The notes below the pieces were generated by a model, which saw only the letters and a list, made by a program, of their open reading frames with translations, did no database searches and was not told the origin of the DNA. The position numbers and the translations under genes were made by a program. Shown here in pieces: positions 1-6,535 of a DNA stretch of 8,105 nucleotides. The first letter of the stretch is position 1. The number at the start of each line of letters is the position of its first letter. The stretch comes from Alphaproteobacteria bacterium (GTDB taxonomy: Bacteria; Pseudomonadota; Alphaproteobacteria; Rickettsiales; RI-342), in assembly GCA_020851915.1 (NCBI GenBank), contig JADZBT010000087.1, forward strand, positions 1-8,105, read 5' to 3'.

Positions 1-822
1 ATCAGCGACGACGAGCTGGGCACGCTGGTCGATGCCTTCAACGCCATGCTGGAGCAGATCCACGACCGCGACAGCGCGCTGGTCAAATCCAAAGAGGCGG
101 CAGAGACCGCGAGCAAGGCCAAAAGCCACTTCCTCGCCAATATCAACCACGAACTACGCACGCCGCTCAATGCTATCATCGGCTTCTCCGAGATCATAAA
201 GAACGAGATGCTGGGCAAGCTCGAGAATCCCAAATACAGCAGCTACGCCAAAGATATCTACACGGCGGGCACGCACCTGTTGCAGCTCATCAACGACATT
301 CTCGATTATTCCAAGCTGGAATCCGGGCAGATCGATCTCTCGCTCGACACCGTGGATCTCAACCGTACCCTCAAGACCGTGGTGCGCCTCACCATGCCGC
401 AGGCGACCGAGCACCGGATCGAGATACTCCGCGAGGTGGCAGAAGATCCCCTCACCATCGTCACCGATGAGCGTAAGCTGCGTCAGGTGCTGCTCAATAT
501 CCTGTCCAACGCCGTGAAGTTCAATCCTGACGGAGGGAAAGTCACCGTGCGTGCATGGCGCGACCGGGGCCGCTCGGCGGTCATCATCGAGGTGGTGGAT
601 ACCGGCATCGGCATCGCGCCGGAGGATATGGATACCGCCATGGCCCACTTCGGGCAGGTGGAGAGCGGCTTCAACCGTCATTATGAAGGCACGGGCCTCG
701 GCCTGCCGTTGTCGAAGAAATATGTGCAGGCCATGGGCGGCGTGTTCGAGTTGCAGAGCGCCGCCGGTCTGGGAACCACCGTCACCATCACCCTGCCGTT
801 GCAGCCTATCAAGGGGAGCTAG
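1..822 (+). CDS. Sensor histidine kinase, C-terminal part (HAMP end, HisKA, HATPase_c); 5' end outside window
   Basis: The reading frame is open from base 1, so the gene starts upstream and 273 residues are visible. The first residues (DELGTLVDAFNAML) are the second helix of a HAMP linker, which implies a membrane-anchored sensor whose input domain lies outside the window. A short coiled stretch leads into the HisKA H-box NHELRTP; its histidine, at 148-150, is the expected autophosphorylation site. The ATPase domain follows, with N-box NILSNAVKF (about 493-519), G1 box DTGIGI (about 598-615) and G2 box GTGLGL (about 688-705). The protein ends directly after the ATPase fold with no receiver domain, so it should phosphorylate a separate response regulator, which is not in the window. 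The H-box neighbourhood (GFSEII, then HLLQLINDILDYSKLESG) resembles alphaproteobacterial PdhS/DivJ-like kinases. The signal sensed cannot be told. The gene converges with the minus-strand gene at 985-1248. Confidence 0.95.
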   Translation: MSDDELGTLVDAFNAMLEQIHDRDSALVKSKEAAETASKAKSHFLANINHELRTPLNAIIGFSEIIKNEMLGKLENPKYSSYAKDIYTAGTHLLQLINDILDYSKLESGQIDLSLDTVDLNRTLKTVVRLTMPQATEHRIEILREVAEDPLTIVTDERKLRQVLLNILSNAVKFNPDGGKVTVRAWRDRGRSAVIIEVVDTGIGIAPEDMDTAMAHFGQVESGFNRHYEGTGLGLPLSKKYVQAMGGVFELQSAAGLGTTVTITLPLQPIKGS

Positions 823-830
823 GTAGCGCA

Positions 831-980
831 TTTTTGATTTGAGTGTTTACACCGATAGACTCGGCCCCTCACCCTAACCCTCTCCCTATGGGAGAGGGAA
901 TAAGAAAGCCCCTTCTCCCATAGGGAGAAGGCGGGGGATGAGGGGCCTGCCGGTGCGATAATGTGCAGCTAAATCAAAAA
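831..980. repeat. 150-bp symmetrical inverted-repeat element (MITE/REP-like) between convergent genes
   Basis: The ends are a perfect 10-bp inverted repeat, TTTTTGATTT (831-840) and AAATCAAAAA (971-980). After 22 and 23 nt inward comes a second perfect inverted pair of 9 bp, GGCCCCTCA (863-871) and TGAGGGGCC (939-947). Inside that lie two separate 9-bp hairpins, at 878-898 and 911-931. The half-sites are diverged mirror images of each other, so the whole is a palindrome built of smaller palindromes. It starts 8 nt after the kinase stop codon and ends 4 nt before the stop codon of the opposing gene, filling the convergent gap almost exactly. The CCCTCACCCTAACCCTCTCC type of motif is known to me as a recurrent intergenic repeat in many proteobacterial genomes. 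No transposase is present. Flanking target duplication is at best a 2-bp CA (829-830 and 981-982), which could be chance. Confidence 0.75.
878..931. terminator. Twin perfect hairpins, possible bidirectional terminator or mRNA 3'-end stabiliser
   Basis: Hairpin one (878-898) is CCCTCTCCC, loop TAT, GGGAGAGGG. Hairpin two (911-931) is CCTTCTCCC, loop ATA, GGGAGAAGG. Both have perfect 9-bp stems and share the core CTCCC-loop-GGGAG. They lie between two convergent genes, where either transcript could use them. Neither is followed by a clear run of T on either strand, so classical intrinsic termination is uncertain. REP-like protection of mRNA 3' ends is an equally good reading. Confidence 0.35.
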
Positions 981-984
981 CACT

Positions 985-1248
985 TCAGGGCAGAGGACTC
1001 CTTCCGGCGGCGATGGCGTCCATGACTTCTCGCGGAGGACCGCCCCGGCCCGTGGCGATGATGCGGCCAAAATCGGTAAGCCGTATCCGCGCGGTTCCCT
1101 GAAGCGCGGCGCGCAGGTCGTCCTCGCGGCCCGGCGTCACCACGATGAAAAAATAGCGCGAATTGCCGCGCCCTAACTGCTCCACCAGCGCATATACCCG
1201 GTAGGAGAGATGGCCGATCCTGGCGACCCAGCTGGAAGAGATCTTCAT
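985..1248 (-). CDS. Hypothetical 87-residue protein, probably translationally coupled to the upstream large gene
   Basis: I do not recognise this family. The frame gives an 87-residue basic protein starting MKISSSWVAR, with a hydrophobic beta-like segment RYFFIVVTPG (residues 31-40), an acidic/helical stretch REDDLRAALQ, a second beta-like stretch IRLTDFGRIIATG, and a glycine/proline turn before a short helix (EVMDAIAAG). No signal peptide or membrane segment is visible, so a small soluble alpha/beta protein is likely. The ATG at 1246-1248 lies 2 nt beyond the stop of the 796-residue gene (1251-1253), with only a weak GGGA-type ribosome site inside the end of that gene. This suggests translational coupling and a shared function. 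The open frame continues upstream to an ATG at 1443, but that extension would overlap the large gene in another frame and is not favoured. Confidence 0.7.
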   Translation of the reverse strand: MKISSSWVARIGHLSYRVYALVEQLGRGNSRYFFIVVTPGREDDLRAALQGTARIRLTDFGRIIATGRGGPPREVMDAIAAGRSPLP

Positions 1249-1250
1249 GG

Positions 1251-3641
1251 CTATCGTCCCAGATCCGCACTCGGGCTTTGCAGGGTGATGTCCATCACCG
1301 ACTGGATCTGCGTCACGCCCGGCCGCACGACCCCGAGCGCTGCGTACCATTCGCGGATGGCGCTCATCTCGGCTTCCATCTGTGGCCGGTGGCGGATCAT
1401 GTCCTCGATGTAGAATTCCTCGTAGGGCATGCCGTGATCCCATATTTTCCCGTGGTCGCTGATGTCCATCGCCCTGCGCCGCCCGGCGTAAGGGGTGGGC
1501 ACGAGCGTGACATTCACGGAATTTCCCGGCGCGCCATCCACATAGCTCAGCGTACCCGCCGGGATCTGCAGGCTTCCATCTTCCGCGATATGGATGTCAT
1601 GCACGGGGATGTCAGCCTTTTTCCATTGGTACGGCTCGAAATAGAAACTGTCGGTGATGCGTGCGGATTCGATATGCCCGCTCTCCGGATGGCGCTTGAG
1701 GAGCATGGTGAGGGTGTGTTCCTCCACGGCTGTGGGAGTGTTCGCCGCCTGAAAGCGCCAGTCCTCCACCGCGCCGCCGTCCGGCCTGTTCGTGCGTTTC
1801 GGATGGTAGAGGACATCCTTGCCCTCCGCATCCTTTTCCATCTCGATGGGAGCATAGACGGCGACGTCGAAGGTGCGTAACTCCTGACGCAGAAGTGCCT
1901 TATAATCCGTCATATGTCGTTCATATTCCGGTGTATCGCCCACGCCCGACGCCTGCCATGCCCCGTGCAGATGCTGTTGCAGCTGGTGATCCTGCCACAG
2001 GTCGAAGAACATCTGCGTGGCCTGCGCGTGGGTGCGGCAATCCCCCAGCCCCCGCGCAAAGGCCGCCGTGATGCTGGTGCGGCTCGGGAGGGTGGGTGTT
2101 TGGGGATGAAACTGCTGGTGATCCACGCCGAAGAAATGATTGAGCGCGGTGGTGGGTTCCACGAAATGCTCTTCGCGCTCTGGACTGTCGATGACCTCAA
2201 GCAATCGCTCGCGGGTTTTGAAATTGGCGCGCACGGCCGTCTGTATGGCTTCGATGGCGAGGTCGATGTCAGCGATGTCCCGCAGCGCCATGCCCGGTGC
2301 AACCGCGTGCGGCAGGTCTTCTACCCGCCCCCCTACCAGCGTTATCAGCTCGCCCACCGGCATCGCGATCAGATCGCCGAATTCCTTTTTATCGCGCCAG
2401 GTCACGCAATGATCCGGGATGATCCCGTTCAGGGGGTGGGCGAGATTCCCCCCGATCACCTCGGAGGTGAAGAGCGACATGCCACGGTAGGAAAAGGAAT
2501 TGGTCAGCAATGCCTGATCAATCTGGGACAGATCGTCCAGAATGCGGCTTCCGGACAGGGCGGCAGGTTTGCCGATCAGGCGGTGAATGGTGCTCCCCAC
2601 CCGTTCGAATCGCTCTATGGCGTCCTGCACCTGCTGTTGCTCGTGGGAATGCGTCAACGGATCCAGAGAATCGAGCGTTTTTCGCAGGGCAGGGAGCGCC
2701 ACCTCGAGAATCTTTTTTTCCACGGCGTGGAAATCCGATCTGGGGGCGTCGTACATGAACAGCGCCTCCATCATCCGATCCACAAACACATCGGCCGCGC
2801 CCGTGAGGCATGCGGATTGCAGTACTGCGGCGGTCGCCCAGAAATTCTGGGTTTCCGCCGCGCCATCCTTGAGGGCCGCCTCGCCTACGAGGGCGGCCAC
2901 CCGCGTCGTGGCGGTGAATTCTCCCTGCCGGAGATGGTGGTAGGCGAGCTCCAGACCGGGATAGAACGCGAAATTTTCCAGAAATCCCCGCTCGAAGGCG
3001 CTGCGTATTTGCTCCTGAAGCGGCTGCTCCGCAGCGGTCAGCGATTCCAGTGTGTACGAGGAAAGATCTCCGGTGAGGCCGGTCGCTCTTTTGTATTTAT
3101 GTATCGCGCCCGTTGCGGCCGCAGGAGAGGGAGAACCCGAAAGGGTCTCGATAGCACTCTGAAGCGATGACAACTGCTGCCGATAGGCTTTTCCGAGATA
3201 GGTGTAGGTATAGCTGCTGGCATCCCCGCGCTCGATCAGCTCATTGGCGAGCTGGATGCTTTTCATGGGTTCTCCGACCCGCGTGTAGATGTCCGCCATG
3301 ATGTCGCGCACATAGGTGGAGCGGCGGAACCACTCGTTCGTGCAATGTTCGTAAAGAAAACGAATTTCTCTGTTCAGATTATGTTCCGATAGTGCGCTGA
3401 GAAGCGCCATCAGCTCCGGAGCCTGAAGATCGCTGAAATCATGTTTCGCATGTGTGGCAAAGAACGCCTTCATGCGTCCTGTGTAATGAACTGTGTCCGT
3501 GCGAATGCCGTTGATTTCCGCCAGTATCTTTTGCCGGCCCTGTAGCGCCGCAAGATTCTCTGCCGCAGATGAGGCCACATCCTCGCCGGATTGTATGAGC
3601 TGCTGTAGCAGCGATTCTCTTCTGGGGCGATGATGGGTCAT
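1251..3641 (-). CDS. Large protein with TPR/TRAFs-binding-like N-terminal half and putative transglutaminase-like C-terminal domain
   Basis: The protein has 796 residues, with no signal peptide or membrane segment, so it is probably cytoplasmic. Residues about 75-240 are helical with TPR character (RDIMADIYTRVGEPMKSIQL, then YTYLGKAYR). They are followed by a pattern resembling the bacterial DUF4071/MAP3K TRAFs-binding family: FERGFLENFAFYPGLELAYH (216-235), then NFWATAAVLQSACLTG (266-281). Residues about 360-500 are unassigned. A transglutaminase-like motif follows, GLGDCRTHAQA (531-541), with Cys535 opening a helix. His642 (EEHTLTMLL) and Asp664 (ITDSFYF) are plausible partners of a Cys-His-Asp triad. 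The Cys-to-His spacing of 107 residues is much longer than in typical transglutaminases and implies an insertion. The C-terminus is rich in charged helix. The start is the ATG at 3639-3641; no strong Shine-Dalgarno is visible. The 87-residue gene follows after 2 nt. The gene is clearly coding; both domain calls are by eye. Confidence 0.85.
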   Translation of the reverse strand: MTHHRPRRESLLQQLIQSGEDVASSAAENLAALQGRQKILAEINGIRTDTVHYTGRMKAFFATHAKHDFSDLQAPELMALLSALSEHNLNREIRFLYEHCTNEWFRRSTYVRDIMADIYTRVGEPMKSIQLANELIERGDASSYTYTYLGKAYRQQLSSLQSAIETLSGSPSPAAATGAIHKYKRATGLTGDLSSYTLESLTAAEQPLQEQIRSAFERGFLENFAFYPGLELAYHHLRQGEFTATTRVAALVGEAALKDGAAETQNFWATAAVLQSACLTGAADVFVDRMMEALFMYDAPRSDFHAVEKKILEVALPALRKTLDSLDPLTHSHEQQQVQDAIERFERVGSTIHRLIGKPAALSGSRILDDLSQIDQALLTNSFSYRGMSLFTSEVIGGNLAHPLNGIIPDHCVTWRDKKEFGDLIAMPVGELITLVGGRVEDLPHAVAPGMALRDIADIDLAIEAIQTAVRANFKTRERLLEVIDSPEREEHFVEPTTALNHFFGVDHQQFHPQTPTLPSRTSITAAFARGLGDCRTHAQATQMFFDLWQDHQLQQHLHGAWQASGVGDTPEYERHMTDYKALLRQELRTFDVAVYAPIEMEKDAEGKDVLYHPKRTNRPDGGAVEDWRFQAANTPTAVEEHTLTMLLKRHPESGHIESARITDSFYFEPYQWKKADIPVHDIHIAEDGSLQIPAGTLSYVDGAPGNSVNVTLVPTPYAGRRRAMDISDHGKIWDHGMPYEEFYIEDMIRHRPQMEAEMSAIREWYAALGVVRPGVTQIQSVMDITLQSPSADLGR

Positions 3642-3672
3642 AAAAAGTATCTACGGGCGCTCATCGAAAAAG

Positions 3673-3702
3673 AATAGAAGAGAATTATTAAACTATTGTT
3701 AA
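3673..3702 (-). promoter_or_regulatory. Candidate promoter for the 796-residue gene
   Basis: Read on the minus strand, TTAACA (3697-3702, five of six matches to the -35 consensus) is followed after 18 nt by TCTATT (3673-3678, four of six to the -10). This lies in the AT-rich stretch just upstream of the start at 3641. Other -10 registers are possible in such AT-rich DNA, so this is a weak call. Confidence 0.3.
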
Positions 3703-3730
3703 GTGGGAAAGATTCGCGGTGCGGCCATGA

Positions 3731-3759
3731 TTGCCTTTTGCTAAAAAACCCCCTACACT
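3731..3759 (+). promoter_or_regulatory. Candidate sigma-70-type promoter for the permease gene
   Basis: TTGCCT (3731-3736) and TACACT (3754-3759) are separated by exactly 17 nt and each matches four of six consensus bases. Transcription would begin near 3766, leaving a leader of about 35 nt before the permease ATG at 3801. This supports the shorter start of the permease, because a start at 3696 would lie upstream of the promoter. Confidence 0.4.
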
Positions 3760-3790
3760 CGCCGCAGAAAAATACTAACCCATTGATAAC

Positions 3791-3796
3791 AGGGGG
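3791..3796 (+). promoter_or_regulatory. Ribosome binding site of the permease (decides the start)
   Basis: AGGGGG lies 4 nt before the ATG at 3801. It is the only purine-rich, Shine-Dalgarno-like block near a candidate start in this frame. It selects 3801 over the in-frame ATG at 3696, whose extra 35 residues are rich in Cys, Asn, Pro and Lys and look non-coding. Confidence 0.6.
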
Positions 3797-3800
3797 TAAC

Positions 3801-5249
3801 ATGGCGGGTACGGCAGGGGGCGCGTCCGGGTGGCGGCGCAGGAAATCCATTGATCAGCTACAAAAAGAATATGCCAAAAACACTGGCATGCGCCGCAGTC
3901 TGGGCTTGTGGCAGCTCACGGGCATCGGCCTCGGCGGCATCATCGGGGTGGGCATCTTCGTGCTGACCGGTGTGGTCGCGGCGACGCAGGCCGGGCCGGG
4001 CGTGACGCTCTCCTTCCTTGTGGCGGGTATCGCCAGCGCGGCGGCGGCGCTGTGTTATGCGGAATTCGCCAGCATGATCCCCGTCGCGGGCAGCGCCTAT
4101 ACCTACAGCTATTCCGTGCTGGGTGAGGGCCCCGCATGGTTCATCGGCTGGGATTTATTGCTGGAATATGCGCTGGTGGTGGCGGTGGTCGCCATCGGCT
4201 GGTCGGGCTACGCGCAGGCACTGCTCGTGCATATGGGCATGCCCGTGCCTACCTGGGCGAGCGGGTCGTGGGATCCCGAGGCGGGGCGCTATGTCGACCT
4301 GCCTGCGGTCATCATCTGCCTCGCCATCGCGTGGCTCTTGAGCCTCAAGACCGAATGGGGCGCGAAATTCAATACCGTGCTGGTATTCGTGAAACTGTTC
4401 GCCGCGCTGCTGGTGATCGTCGCGGGCATTTCCTACGTGAATCCCGCGAACTGGCAGCCCTTCCTGCCGTTCGGATTCTGGCCGCATGAGGTCATCGGCG
4501 AGAATGGCGAGCTGGTGAAAGTGGGCGTGGTCGCGGGCGCGGCGGTGGTGTTCTTCGCGGTGTTCGGCTACGACACGCTGACCACGGCGGCGGAGGAATC
4601 CGTCAATCCGCAACGCGACCTGCCGCGCGCGGTGTTGCTCTCGCTGGGCATCGCGCTGGCGCTCTATATCGCCATGTCGCTGGTGCTCACCGGAATCGTT
4701 CCGTACACGGAATTGAACAGCCCTGCCCCGGTGGCGGCGGCGTTCGATTCGCTGGGGCTCACCTGGGTGACCATCGTGGTGTCCATCGCGGCGGTGGCGG
4801 GTATCACGAGCGTGATCTTCGCCTTCATGCTGGCCTGCGCGCGCATCGCGTTCGCCATGAGCCGCGACGGGCTGCTGCCCGGATGGCTGGAGGTATTGCA
4901 TCCCGAACACAAGACCCCGTATCGTCCGACGCTGTTGGCCGGTGCGGTGACCGCAGTCATCGCCGGGATATTCCCCATCCGGCAGGTGGCGGAGCTGGTG
5001 AATATCGGCACGCTCTCGGCCTTCGTGCTCATCTGCGCCTCGGTGCTGGTGCTGCGTAAGCGCGAACCGGAACTGAAACGCGGCTTCCGTGTGCCGCTGG
5101 TTCCGCTGATCCCGGTATTGGGCATCGGCTTCTCGCTGTGGCTGATGAGCAGCCTGCCGGCGGTGACATGGCAGATGTTCGCACTGTGGCTGGTCATCGG
5201 GCTGGTCATCTACAAGGGATACGGGGAGAAGCGGAGCAAGCTGGCCTGA
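3801..5249 (+). CDS. Amino acid permease, APC superfamily (YfnA/cationic amino acid transporter-like)
   Basis: This 482-residue inner-membrane protein has the length and hydrophobic pattern (about 12 membrane segments) of an APC-superfamily secondary transporter that imports amino acids by proton coupling or exchange. A basic cytoplasmic N-terminus (WRRRKSIDQL) precedes the first helix with the substrate-binding signature GIGLGGIIGVGIF (41-53). Helix two and its loop end in CYAEFASMIPVAGSAYTY (85-102), and the GWDLLLEYAL segment (116-125) follows. These are typical of the YfnA/CAT-type subfamily (AA_permease_2). The late motif ESVNPQRDLPRAV is also a family hallmark. The specific amino acid cannot be told. 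The start is set by AGGGGG at 3791-3796. The MFS transporter follows 27 nt after the stop, indicating a shared transcript, and a candidate promoter lies at 3731-3759. The gene is GC-rich like its neighbours and looks intact. Confidence 0.92.
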   Translation: MAGTAGGASGWRRRKSIDQLQKEYAKNTGMRRSLGLWQLTGIGLGGIIGVGIFVLTGVVAATQAGPGVTLSFLVAGIASAAAALCYAEFASMIPVAGSAYTYSYSVLGEGPAWFIGWDLLLEYALVVAVVAIGWSGYAQALLVHMGMPVPTWASGSWDPEAGRYVDLPAVIICLAIAWLLSLKTEWGAKFNTVLVFVKLFAALLVIVAGISYVNPANWQPFLPFGFWPHEVIGENGELVKVGVVAGAAVVFFAVFGYDTLTTAAEESVNPQRDLPRAVLLSLGIALALYIAMSLVLTGIVPYTELNSPAPVAAAFDSLGLTWVTIVVSIAAVAGITSVIFAFMLACARIAFAMSRDGLLPGWLEVLHPEHKTPYRPTLLAGAVTAVIAGIFPIRQVAELVNIGTLSAFVLICASVLVLRKREPELKRGFRVPLVPLIPVLGIGFSLWLMSSLPAVTWQMFALWLVIGLVIYKGYGEKRSKLA

Positions 5250-5276
5250 TGCCGAGACCAGAGAGCGTGCAGCAAC

Positions 5277-6530
5277 ATGCGTAAGGTCATCTTATCAGGC
5301 ATGGTGGGGAATGTGCTGGAGTGGTACGACTTCGCGCTCTATGGCTATTTTGCCACCATCATCAGCCAGCAGTTCTTTCCCGGCGGAGATGCCTATGTGT
5401 CGCTGATCGCGGCCTATGGGGCGTTCGCGGCGGGGTTCCTGATGCGCCCGGTGGGCGCCATCCTGTTCGGCATCATCGGCGATAGGTTCGGGCGGAAGGC
5501 GGCGCTCGCGGTCGCCATTCTGATGATGGCCATTCCCACCGCCTGCATCGGCCTACTGCCGACCTACGCGCAGATCGGCCTGTGGGCGCCGGTGCTGCTC
5601 ACGGTGATACGGCTCTGCCAGGGCCTGTCGCTGGGCGGGGAGTTCAGCGGCTCCATCACCTTCATCGTCGAGCATTCGAGCGATCGCCACCGTGGGCTCG
5701 CGGGCAGCACCACGATGGTGGGGCTGGTGGGCGGCATGCTGCTGGGTTCGGTGGTGGCCTCCGCGACCGCAGGCCTGATGGAGCCGGCGGAGCTGGAACG
5801 CTGGGGCTGGCGCGTGCCGTTCCTGGTGGGGCTCGCGGTGGGGCTGGTGGGGTTCTATATCCGCCACTGCACCGAGGAAAGCCCGAAATATACCCACACC
5901 AAGGCGGCGGGAGGCCTCTCGCCGACGCCGGTGCGCGAGGCGCTCACGGGGCACACCAAGGCGATGGCGCAGGGCGTGGGCATTTACCTCGCCGTGACCG
6001 TGCCGTTCTACACCGCCACGGTGTTCCTCATCACCTATTATGCGAAGATACTCGGCAATCCGCTGGAGGATGCGCTCACTCTCAACAGCGTGATGATGGT
6101 GGTGATGATGGGCGCGATGCTGGCTTCCGGGTGGCTGTCCGATAAAGTGGGTCGCAAGCGTATTATGATAACGGCGGCGGTGGGCTACGTGCTGCTACTC
6201 TATCCCATCTTCTGGATGATGGGCGCGGGGAGCTTCGCGCTGGCGATGGCAGCGCAGATCGTGATGGCGCTGCTGGTGGGGGCCTATGTCGGGCCCGTGC
6301 CCGCCGTGCTGGTGGAGCTGTTCCCTACCCGCGTGCGCTACAGCGGCATGGCGATCGCGTATAATGTGAGCGCGGCACTGTTCGGCGGAACCTCACCGAT
6401 GGTGGCGACCTGGCTCATCAAAGCCACCGGCCAGCCGACCGCCGTGGCGGGTTATGTCATGCTGTTCGCGCTGGCATCGCTGGTGACGCTGTATTTCTAC
6501 CGGGATCGCTATGGGGAAGAGATCGAGTAG
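5277..6530 (+). CDS. MFS transporter, metabolite:H+ symporter (MHS/ProP-like) family
   Basis: This 417-residue inner-membrane protein is a proton symporter of the major facilitator superfamily. The N-terminus, GNVLEWYDFALYGYFA (11-26), and the loop 2-3 signature GDRFGRKAAL (68-77) are diagnostic of the MHS family, as is RLCQGLSLGGEFSG (112-125). A second copy of the MFS signature, SDKVGRKRIM (around D289-K294), marks the start of the second six-helix bundle. Known members carry proline/betaine, alpha-ketoglutarate, citrate or shikimate, so the substrate here is open. Slightly shorter than many relatives, it has a compact C-terminus without the coiled coil of ProP. The ATG at 5277 is the first start codon after the permease stop in this same frame. 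Its ribosome site is weak (GAGA around 5261-5264), which suggests coupling to the permease 27 nt upstream. The AT-rich nuclease gene follows after 5 nt. Confidence 0.92.
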   Translation: MRKVILSGMVGNVLEWYDFALYGYFATIISQQFFPGGDAYVSLIAAYGAFAAGFLMRPVGAILFGIIGDRFGRKAALAVAILMMAIPTACIGLLPTYAQIGLWAPVLLTVIRLCQGLSLGGEFSGSITFIVEHSSDRHRGLAGSTTMVGLVGGMLLGSVVASATAGLMEPAELERWGWRVPFLVGLAVGLVGFYIRHCTEESPKYTHTKAAGGLSPTPVREALTGHTKAMAQGVGIYLAVTVPFYTATVFLITYYAKILGNPLEDALTLNSVMMVVMMGAMLASGWLSDKVGRKRIMITAAVGYVLLLYPIFWMMGAGSFALAMAAQIVMALLVGAYVGPVPAVLVELFPTRVRYSGMAIAYNVSAALFGGTSPMVATWLIKATGQPTAVAGYVMLFALASLVTLYFYRDRYGEEIE

Positions 6531-6535
6531 GGGAT

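Noticed and set aside
154..831. Minus-strand open frame of 225 codons opposite the kinase
   Set aside because: It is a shadow of the histidine kinase catalytic core, with no motif of its own.
985..1443. Longer 152-residue version of the 87-residue gene
   Set aside because: The extra 65 residues overlap the end of the 796-residue gene in another frame. The ATG at 1248, 2 nt after that gene's stop, is the natural start.
1971..1983. HLHGAW (residues 557-562) as the catalytic histidine of the transglutaminase-like domain
   Set aside because: It resembles the usual HAW motif but lies only about 24 residues after Cys535, too close for the fold. His642 followed by Asp664 gives a better order and spacing.
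1914..3170. Plus-strand open frame of 418 codons opposite the large gene
   Set aside because: It is antisense to the 796-residue gene, has no recognisable motif and is rich in Arg, Gly and His as expected for a shadow frame. The minus-strand frame is longer, has domain-like patterns and is joined to a coupled downstream gene.
3696..3800. Longer start of the permease adding 35 residues
   Set aside because: The extension lies partly upstream of the candidate promoter at 3731-3759, looks non-coding, and the clear Shine-Dalgarno block is at 3791-3796.
4155..4910. Minus-strand open frame of 251 codons opposite the permease
   Set aside because: It is a His/Arg/Gln/Asp-rich mirror of the hydrophobic permease codons, and the plus frame is an unmistakable APC transporter.
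5249..5284. Short ORF starting at the ATG that overlaps the permease stop (TGATG)
   Set aside because: It has only 11 codons, overlaps the MFS start out of frame, and shows no sign of being a leader peptide such as repeated residues or an attenuator hairpin.
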